Of a DNA stretch of 40,883 bases, positions 27,125 to 33,605 are shown one piece after another. The translations under genes and the position numbers were made by a program. This DNA comes from Fibrobacter succinogenes (GTDB taxonomy: Bacteria > Fibrobacterota > Fibrobacteria > Fibrobacterales > Fibrobacteraceae). Location: positions 1-40,883 of the forward strand of contig CACXIR010000018.1 of the NCBI GenBank assembly GCA_902767785.1, in the 5' to 3' direction. The notes beneath the pieces are model-generated. The model worked only from the letters and a program-made list of their open reading frames with translations, made no database searches and was not told where the DNA came from. How positions within the stretch are numbered: position 1 is the stretch's first letter; the number at the start of each line of letters is the position of its first letter.

Positions 27125-28048
27125 TTGAAGAGCGAATATAAGGCAGTACTTGTAGGCAACGGGACAATGGGCGAGCGCCATCGCCGCCGTTTCGAACTGT
27201 GCGGTGTAGAATTTGTGGCTGTGGCTGACACTCAAACTGAATTTGACGGGATTGTAGATAAACTAAATCTTGGTGCGGGCGAAATGTCCGCGGGCGAGGC
27301 GGGGGTGGATTTCGCTGTCGTGGCATCCCCTGCAACCACCCACTATGATTACGCGAAATTCTTCTTGGAAAGGCATATCCCTGTCTTTGTGGAAAAGCCC
27401 CTGGCCACCACGGCCGAGCAGGCCCAGGAATTGGTGGACATGGCCGCTGCGTCGGGAACCACACTGTTTGTAGCCCAGTCGGAATGCTTCAACCCCATTT
27501 TCCTCAACTTCCGCAAGCACTTTGCTGCCGAACTGAACGCCCGAATTGCAAGTAACGAGGGTGGGGCAGGGGTGCGACTGGATTTTAGGCGCGAACACCG
27601 GTATTCTAGCCGCTGCCGCGATGTAAACGTGATGCTGGATTTGCTGGTTCACGACCTGAGCATGTTCCTTACCATGTTCCGTGCCGAAGACGTGAAAATG
27701 GAATGGCTCAAGACGGGCAAGAAGGCGTCCAATGACGAGGCCGAATTCGATTCCGCCATGATGCGGCTTCGGGTAGCCTCGGGAGAATACCGGGGCGTCA
27801 TCGCCGACTTTTACGTGAACCGCAAGAGCAACTGCGACATGCGGGAAATCGCCGTGGAGTTCCCCAAGTCAAGGTATACGGTGAGCCTTGCCCATTACAA
27901 TTTCGAGGGCGAAGTGGAACACGTGCCCGATTCCCTGGACAACGAACACCGATTCTTCTTGAAACTTTTGGCCGGGGCCTGTACAGACTGGGGCCGCCGC
28001 GCCGCCCAAAACGCCGCCGATTGCGTTCGGATGTGCGGCGGGGTGTAA
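27125..28048 (+). CDS. Gfo/Idh/MocA family oxidoreductase
   Basis: 307 aa. An N-terminal Rossmann fold shows VLVGNGTMGERH (NAD(P)-binding), ADTQTEF at the end of the second strand, ASPATTHYDYAKFFLE and the family EKP motif in VFVEKPLATT. The C-terminal substrate domain includes LVHDLSMFL, where His-Asp resembles the catalytic HxxD-like position. Members oxidise or reduce sugars or other polyols; the substrate cannot be read. No ATG occurs before the glycine motif, so TTG 27125 is the probable start, with a purine-rich agaagagaaagaaa ahead of it. It follows the CDF gene by 66 nt, across a palindromic repeat. Confidence 0.85.
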   Translation: MKSEYKAVLVGNGTMGERHRRRFELCGVEFVAVADTQTEFDGIVDKLNLGAGEMSAGEAGVDFAVVASPATTHYDYAKFFLERHIPVFVEKPLATTAEQAQELVDMAAASGTTLFVAQSECFNPIFLNFRKHFAAELNARIASNEGGAGVRLDFRREHRYSSRCRDVNVMLDLLVHDLSMFLTMFRAEDVKMEWLKTGKKASNDEAEFDSAMMRLRVASGEYRGVIADFYVNRKSNCDMREIAVEFPKSRYTVSLAHYNFEGEVEHVPDSLDNEHRFFLKLLAGACTDWGRRAAQNAADCVRMCGGV

Positions 28049-28054
28049 AACGCC

Positions 28055-29035
28055 TTATTTAACGCACCTAACTTTTTGAATGCCTCTTATTGAACTCTTG
28101 TCAATAGAAGCGGCATATCTATTTTCATTGCAAATTTCAACAAGCGACGCGTCAGAAGTAAATACTTCTGTATCGTTGCCGGCAAACATACCATCACTTT
28201 CATCCCGCTGGAATATCACCTTGTTCAAGTACAAGGTGATGGTTTTATCAGCAATTTCAATACTAGGTGTTGCAATGTGTTTTATGCCGAACTCAATGCA
28301 GTCGCCTCTTTTGTCTTCCTTGAATGTGAGTGTCTTGTCTTCAATAATCCAGTGGCCCTCGTCAGGATCCGGACAATCACCATAGGTGGATCTTGTGTAG
28401 TGGTAGATTCCGTCTTCACGGAACTCCATGACTCCACCCTGTGCACCAGAAAAATCAGTGATGACTTCCTTCGTGTCGATACGGCTAATGGAACTCAATG
28501 TCCATATGCCAACGAGACATTCATTACTCAATCCGGCACTACATTTCTCTGCGTGTGTTTTGCCGACGATTTCAAAAGGGCCGTCAAAAACAGAGGATTC
28601 TAAATCGGCATTCTGTTTATGTAGTGCTTTACATTCGTCAATGGTCATTTTGTGCCAACCATCAGGGCATTTATCTACACTTTCAGTCGTATAGGTTAGT
28701 CCGTTTGATAGAGTTACGGCTCTTGCTGGTTGGTTATCAAAGAAGGTGGTTTCAGATTCATCGGAAGATTTTGTTGAAGTCATTTTTGAAGAACTTGAAG
28801 GGGCGTTGTCGGCTTTAACCCAATCGCCGTTAGTGCAGACATATCCCGAATTTTCAGATTCAACATATACCAGTTGATCTTCTAGATTAGGTGTGCAATC
28901 GCCCAAATTGTAAATGCTTTTTACGCTTGAAACACTTTGTGGATTATTGCCAGAATTCCCGCCGCATCCGGTAATAACCAACGAGCTGGCTAGTAATGCG
29001 ATTATAGATCCCGCTTTTGTATAAATGTTTCTCAT
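28055..29035 (-). CDS. Fibrobacter-style lipoprotein with lipocalin-like region, hypothetical
   Basis: 326 aa. Signal peptide with lipobox VITGC (C24), then a short Cys-containing segment (NLGDCTPNLEDQ ... YVCTNGDWV) of a kind common in Fibrobacter secreted proteins, a Ser-rich linker (about 75-92, SSSSKMTSTKSSDESE) and a second Cys-containing segment (DKCPDGWHKMTIDECK). The rest (about 170-275: LVGIWTLSS, GGVMEFREDGIYHYT, GHWIIEDKTLTFKED) resembles lipocalin-like beta-barrel domains; this is pattern recognition only. It is more AT-rich than its neighbours. ATG 29035 is preferred because gagg lies 9 nt upstream. Its stop faces the convergent oxidoreductase. Function unknown. Confidence 0.75.
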   Translation of the reverse strand: MRNIYTKAGSIIALLASSLVITGCGGNSGNNPQSVSSVKSIYNLGDCTPNLEDQLVYVESENSGYVCTNGDWVKADNAPSSSSKMTSTKSSDESETTFFDNQPARAVTLSNGLTYTTESVDKCPDGWHKMTIDECKALHKQNADLESSVFDGPFEIVGKTHAEKCSAGLSNECLVGIWTLSSISRIDTKEVITDFSGAQGGVMEFREDGIYHYTRSTYGDCPDPDEGHWIIEDKTLTFKEDKRGDCIEFGIKHIATPSIEIADKTITLYLNKVIFQRDESDGMFAGNDTEVFTSDASLVEICNENRYAASIDKSSIRGIQKVRCVK

Positions 29036-29087
29036 TTCGCTCATCCTCAGCCAAAGGTTATTTGTGAGTAAATTCAATGTATCACTG

Positions 29088-29095
29088 GAAATATA
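29088..29095 (-). promoter_or_regulatory. Putative -7 box TATATTTC for the lipoprotein
   Basis: TAnnTTTn box 52 nt before ATG 29035; leadered, with gagg near the start. Confidence 0.4.
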
Positions 29096-29148
29096 TACAA
29101 AGAAAATGAAAAGAGGTAACCCTAAAAATGGCTAAAAAGTGAAATTTG

Positions 29149-29184
29149 TAAAAAAAATCCCGCGAGCAATCGCGGGATTTTTGC
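29149..29184 (-). terminator. Terminator of glgP
   Basis: Perfect stem aaatcccgcg (29155-29164 area) / cgcgggattt with an agcaat loop. On the minus strand it is followed by eight or more T. It lies downstream of the expected true glgP stop at 29228. Confidence 0.88.
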
Positions 29185-29190
29185 GTAAAG

Positions 29191-29216
29191 GAGATCCCCG
29201 CCTTCGCGGGGATGAC
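29191..29216 (-). repeat. Dispersed GTCATCCCCGCGAAGGCGGGGATCT palindrome in the glgP 3' region
   Basis: Perfect 8-bp stem atccccgc (29194-29201) / gcggggat (29206-29213) with a GAAG loop on the minus strand, the same layout as 6275-6300. In the shifted reading frame of glgP it is translated as VIPAKAGIS, a hallmark of this repeat being read through. Confidence 0.78.
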
Positions 29217-29227
29217 ACTTAGGAAGG

Positions 29228-31673
29228 TTACAGCTTGATGCTGCAGGCCTTGGCGTGCCAGATTTCTTCGGCGTACTGTTTGATAGTACGGTCGGAGCTG
29301 AACTTGCCCATGCGAGCCACGTTGAGGATCGCCTTCTCGGCCCAAGCCTTCTTGTTCTGGTATTCCTTGGCCACCTTGGCCTGCATGTCCACGTAACTGC
29401 GGAAGTCGGCGCAGAGCATGTACGGGTCGTGGGTGAGGAGCTTGTCGGCAATGTGCTTGAACAGGTCCGGACGGTCGGGGCTGAAGAAGCCGGAACCGAT
29501 GAGGTCGATAACGCGGCGCAGGTCGTCGTCCTTCTCGTAGAAGTCGCGTGACTTCTTCAACGGTAAGGCCGAAGATGAAGATGTTCTCGTCGCCCACTTC
29601 TTCCTTCATTTCCACGTTGGCGCCGTCCAGCGTACCGATGGTGAGTGCGCCGTTCAGGGCGAACTTCATGTTGCCGGTACCCGAGGCTTCGGTGCCTGCG
29701 GTAGAAATCTGTTCGGACAGGTCGGCGGCCGGGATGATCTTCTCGGCGAAGGACACGCGGTAGTTCTCCAGGAACACCATCTTGAGCTTGCCCTTGCAAA
29801 CCGGGTCGGCATCAATGATGGAGGCCACGGCGTTGGCAAGGCGGATAATCTGCTTGGCCATCCAGTAACCCGGAGCGGACTTACCACCGATCATGATGGT
29901 GCGCGGCATGATTTCCTTGCCGTCCTTCAGCTGGATGTACAGGTGAATGGCATGCAGGATGTTCAACAGCTGACGCTTGTATTCGTGGATACGCTTGACC
30001 TGAACATCGAAGAAGGTGTTCACGTCAACATCCACGCCCTGAGTTTCCTTCAGGTACTTGGCCAGACGTTCCTTGTTCTGCTTCTTGACGGCCATGAATT
30101 CCTTCTGGAAGGCGGCGTCCTTGGCGAACTTTTCCAGCTTGCGGAGGTCGTCCAGATCCTTGACCCAGCTGTCACCAATCTTCTTGGTGATGATTTCGGA
30201 CATGGCGGGGTTGGCCTTGCGGACCCAGCGACGGGGAGTCACGCCGTTGGTCTTGTTGTTGAACTTTTCAGGCCACAGTTCGTAGAAGTCCTTGAAGAGG
30301 GTGGTCTTCAGAAGGTCGCTGTGGAGGGCGGCCACGCCGTTCACGGCAAAGGAACCCACGATGGAGAGGTAGGCCATGCGGACCATCTTGCAGCCACCTT
30401 CTTCGATAAGGCTCATGCGGGCAAGGCGGTCGTTGTCGCCGGGCCACTTCATGGAGACCATGCGGAGGAACCGGGCGTTGATTTCGTAAATGATCTGCAG
30501 GTGGCGGGGCAGCAGCTTTTCGAACAGGCTGACGGGCCACTTTTCAAGGGCTTCCGGCATCAAGGTGTGGTTGGTGTAGGCAAATGTCTTGGTCACGATT
30601 TCCCAAGCTTCGTCCCATTCCAGGCCTTCGATGTCCAACAAGATGCGCATCATTTCGGCGATGGAGATGGCCGGGTGGGTATCGTTCAGCTGGATAGCCA
30701 CCTTCTCGGGGAACACCTTCCAATCGTTGTCGTGGAGCTTCTTGAAGCGGCGGATAATGTCCTGCAAAGAGGCAGAGCACAGGAAGTACTGCTGCTTGAG
30801 GCGCAGTTCCTTACCGTTCATGGAGGAGTCGTTGGGGTAGAGCACCTTGGAGATGGTCTCGGAAAGTTCCATGTCCTGCACGGCGGCGATGTAGTCACCG
30901 TTGTTGAAGTAGCTGAGGCCGAAGTCGTCGGTAGACTTAGCGCTCCAGAGGCGCAGGTTGTTCACGGTGTTGTTCTTGTAACCCGGAATCGGAGTGTCAT
31001 AGGGCAGGGCCAGCACGTAGTCCTTGGTTTCCCAGCGGTTGTGCAGCTTGCCCTTCTCGTCGGTCCAGCTGACCACGTAGCCGTAGAACGGCACCTTCAT
31101 GGCGTTGGAGGGACGGGCGATTTCCCACGGGTTGGTGAGGCGCAGCCAGTTGTCCGGCTGTTCTTCCTGTTCGCCGTTCACGATCTTCTGGCTGAACATA
31201 CCGTATTCGTAGCGGATGCCCATACCGGTGGCAGGCAGTTCCAGGGTTGCCATGGAGTCCAGGAAGCAGGCAGCCAAGCGGCCGAGACCGCCGTTACCGA
31301 GACCTGCGTCCACTTCCTGTTCGCGGAGTTCTTCAAGAGTCATGCCCAGTTCGTCCAGGGCTTCAGTGACGGCGCTCTCCACGTCCAGGTTCAAAACGGA
31401 GTTACCGAGGGTACGGCCGATCAAGAATTCAAGGGACAGGTAATAGACGCGCTTTACGTCTTTCTGGTAGTAAGTCTCCTGAGTCTTGATCCAGCGATCC
31501 ACCAGGCGGTCGCGGACGGCGTATGCCACGGCCAGGAACTTCTCGTGGTCGGTCACGGTGGCGCTGTTACGGGCCAGCGTGTGGTGGATGTGGTCGGTAA
31601 AGGCCTTGCGGAAGGACTCGGCGTCGTTTCCGAGCACGGCCACTTCCTCTGCTTTCTTGAAAGATTTTGCCAT
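29228..31673 (-). pseudogene. glgP: Glycogen phosphorylase, frameshifted near its 3' end
   Basis: PLP enzyme that releases glucose-1-phosphate from glycogen. Residues 1-707 are intact, with [36 protein letters not shown] and the PLP lysine K670 in [12 protein letters not shown]. After GLTVEEV (nt 29550) the frame reads foreign sequence to a stop at 29082. The proper C-terminus continues in another frame from 29557 to 29228: [18 protein letters not shown] ... [21 protein letters not shown] (in pieces). Restoring one extra GAAGAAGT beside the copy at 29551-29558 gives [16 protein letters not shown] in one frame and a normal 817-aa enzyme. The loss removes about 107 residues including conserved C-terminal helices, so activity is doubtful, unless this is a sequencing or assembly error. 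Confidence 0.9.
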
Positions 31674-31700
31674 ATAATCAAGCCTATGGTTTTAGGGTTA

Positions 31701-31708
31701 AAAATTTA
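31701..31708 (-). promoter_or_regulatory. Possible -7 box TAAATTTT for glgP
   Basis: TAnnTTTn match 27 nt before ATG 31673; no clear -35. Weak. Confidence 0.3.
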
Positions 31709-31736
31709 CGCACAAGAATTTAGAAATCTTTACCAG

Positions 31737-31847
31737 ACATTGGGCGGGCCCCGCTTCGCGGGTCGGGCCCTTGCGCTATAAAAAGGCCTATTGTTCGCTC
31801 CGCTCACCGGCCTTTTTTGCGTTCAAAAGGGGCACATGCCCCTTTCG
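31737..31847. repeat. Cluster of three inverted repeats between divergent genes
   Basis: The 251-nt gap between glgP and the phosphatase lipoprotein holds three hairpins: a GC-rich one around cccgcttcgcggg (about 31749-31761), aaaaaggcc (31780-31788) / ggcctttttt (31809-31818) with T-run, and aaagggg (31826-31832) / ccccttt (31839-31845). The second looks like a plus-strand terminator although no plus-strand gene precedes it. Nothing coding is seen. Confidence 0.6.
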
Positions 31848-31924
31848 AATGGCCTAGCCACTTCACGCCCTCCCGCAAAAGCGAGAAAAAATTAAATTAA
31901 GGTGAAAGTAAGATGTGAGGAAAT

Positions 31925-32869
31925 ATGAAATCCAGTTTCTTGAGTATCGCATGTGCAGTGGCGTTTTCCGCCTATATGGCAGGTTGCAGCGACGATTCTT
32001 CTCCGTCAAGTTCAGGAACCCCTAGCCAGGGAAACGCCCTGTCGAGTTCGGCGGACTCGTTGTCTGGTTCCAGTTCTGCCTCCGCGCCGCAGGCAGACTT
32101 TACCTTTGCGACCACTCCGGGATCCCTTGCCCTTGTTGCCGACGAAGACGGCTTTTACGACATGGGCGATGTCTACAAGGCTGTGCCCAAGACAAGCAAG
32201 ATTGCCTTTGTCATTCGCCATTCTAAACGTCAGAAGAGCACCGGGACTGAATCTCAGTTGACGCCGATCGGTATCCAGATGGCCCAGGACCTTGGCAAGA
32301 AGCTGGCGAGTGATGAAACGTTCTATTACGCCTCTACCGACTTTATACGCACGCGGGAAACCTGTAAGAATATTGCCACTGGCCGTGGTGAAACGGGAGC
32401 CAGCGTCGTAACATGGGATGGCATCAACGGTGGCTACTTTTTGACGGTTCCCAGTGACACCTTGGATGCGCTTGTATCCAAGCGTGGAGGCAATCCCAAG
32501 TATATTGCCCAGTATGCCTATGGAGTCCCCTATACGGGTGACTACGTTGCAGAACGTATTGTGGATTACTTCTACGACTTTTTCCCCCGTGGAAACCAGT
32601 TCGTGAAGGAAGTGATCGTTGACAATATCCAGTCGTGGAAAAGGGTCAGCATCCTTGTGAGTCATGATATGCTGGTCGAGCCGCTTGTGGTATTTGTTTC
32701 GAATAGAACGATTAACCTCAAAATTTACGAGAGCCCGAATCGTTGGGTTAACTACTTGTCCGGAATTGCGGTGATTGTCGACGAATCTGGCTCTGTAACG
32801 GCCCTTCCCGTTCGTGGAGACGAAGTGGGCTGGATGGTGATAAGAGACGAAGTGGACGAAGGAGTTTAG
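31925..32869 (+). CDS. Lipoprotein with histidine phosphatase domain
   Basis: 314 aa. Signal peptide with lipobox YMAGC (C21), a Ser-rich linker (about 22-60), then a histidine-phosphatase fold. The N-terminal motif is FVIRHSKRQ with catalytic H99 (RHS where the family usually has RHG), followed by LTPIGIQMAQDLGKKL, the phosphate-pocket Arg in STDFIRTRETC, and the second His H247 in VSHDMLVEPL. Such enzymes form a phosphohistidine and remove phosphate from varied substrates; this one would face the periplasm or the outer membrane. Substrate unknown. A gtgagga Shine-Dalgarno precedes ATG 31925. Its stop overlaps the next start (TAGTG). Confidence 0.88.
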   Translation: MKSSFLSIACAVAFSAYMAGCSDDSSPSSSGTPSQGNALSSSADSLSGSSSASAPQADFTFATTPGSLALVADEDGFYDMGDVYKAVPKTSKIAFVIRHSKRQKSTGTESQLTPIGIQMAQDLGKKLASDETFYYASTDFIRTRETCKNIATGRGETGASVVTWDGINGGYFLTVPSDTLDALVSKRGGNPKYIAQYAYGVPYTGDYVAERIVDYFYDFFPRGNQFVKEVIVDNIQSWKRVSILVSHDMLVEPLVVFVSNRTINLKIYESPNRWVNYLSGIAVIVDESGSVTALPVRGDEVGWMVIRDEVDEGV

Positions 32870-33585
32870 TGAAGGTCGCACTTCTCGGTTCTACCGGCCT
32901 TGTGGGGAAAAACGTGCTGCGGCTGCTTGCACGGCTCCCGCAGGTGGTACATGTCTACTGCCCGGTGCGGACCGTTCCTGACTTTGCAAATATGGGAATT
33001 TCTCAAGGTTCGTCAAAAATCCAATTTGAACCGACTGATTTTGAACAAGTTAGTTCTTCGGGCATTGTGGCCGGCTTCCTGGGTTGCGACGCCGTCATCT
33101 GCTGCCTAGGAACCACCAAGAAGCAGGCGGGGAGCAAGGCCGCCCAAGAAAAGGTGGATGTGCGGTTGCCTCTTTCTATAGCAGCCATTGCCAAGAAGGC
33201 TGGTGTTAAGAACTTTTTGTGCGTAAGTGCCATGGGGGCAGATACCCATTCTCCCTACTTCTACAACCGGCTCAAGGGAATGCTAGAAGATGGCCTTACC
33301 ATGATGGGATTTGAGTCCCTTACGCTAGTGCGGCCCTCGCTGTTGTTGGGAAAGCACAAGGATAGGCGCTTTGGCGAGGAATTAATGCAAAAGATTTTTG
33401 GCAGGCATCCGGAATGGATTCCGGCTTATATGCGGCCTGTCCATGCAGAAACGGTGGCCGCCCACCTGGTGGCATCCCTTTTAAGGCCACCCAAGGACCA
33501 CGTTTGCGCTACTGACGGCGTGAAGGGCAAGCGGATTATTTACAACCGTGTGCTGGCCCAGACAAAAGTGGACGAACTGTTCTAA
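32869..33585 (+). CDS. NAD(P)-binding Rossmann protein (HTATIP2-like atypical SDR)
   Basis: 238 aa cytoplasmic protein. It begins VALLGSTGLVGKNVL, the glycine-rich nucleotide-binding loop of atypical short-chain dehydrogenases. CDAVICCLGTTKKQAGS and VKNFLCVSAMGAD, then FYNRLKGMLED (YxxxK-like), match the HTATIP2/TIP30 and NmrA-like group. The reaction is unknown. GTG 32869 shares its first base with the TAG stop of the phosphatase gene and has gaaggag 4 nt upstream, so the two are translationally coupled. It lacks a signal peptide although its partner is exported, so the coupling probably reflects transcription rather than a complex. Confidence 0.85.
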   Translation: MKVALLGSTGLVGKNVLRLLARLPQVVHVYCPVRTVPDFANMGISQGSSKIQFEPTDFEQVSSSGIVAGFLGCDAVICCLGTTKKQAGSKAAQEKVDVRLPLSIAAIAKKAGVKNFLCVSAMGADTHSPYFYNRLKGMLEDGLTMMGFESLTLVRPSLLLGKHKDRRFGEELMQKIFGRHPEWIPAYMRPVHAETVAAHLVASLLRPPKDHVCATDGVKGKRIIYNRVLAQTKVDELF

Positions 33586-33593
33586 AAGATTTC

Positions 33594-33601
33594 TACATTC
33601 A
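33594..33601 (+). promoter_or_regulatory. Possible -7 box TACATTCA for polA
   Basis: TAnnTT-type box ending 4 nt before ATG 33606; two departures from the strict motif and no -35. Confidence 0.3.
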
Positions 33602-33605
33602 GGGC

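Noticed and set aside
29194..29213. A second glgP terminator
   Set aside because: The hairpin has no T-run and belongs to the dispersed palindrome family; the true terminator is at 29149-29184.
29082..29227. The native end of glgP as the long frame that stops at 29082
   Set aside because: The last 155 residues are Arg/Gln/Pro-rich and translate the palindromic repeat and the terminator; the real C-terminus lies in the other frame.
29943..31781. A 612-codon open frame antisense to glgP, and similar ones opposite tkt (22863-24377) and ctpA (11887-13377)
   Set aside because: All mirror strongly conserved genes; their products have shadow-type composition and no ribosome site.
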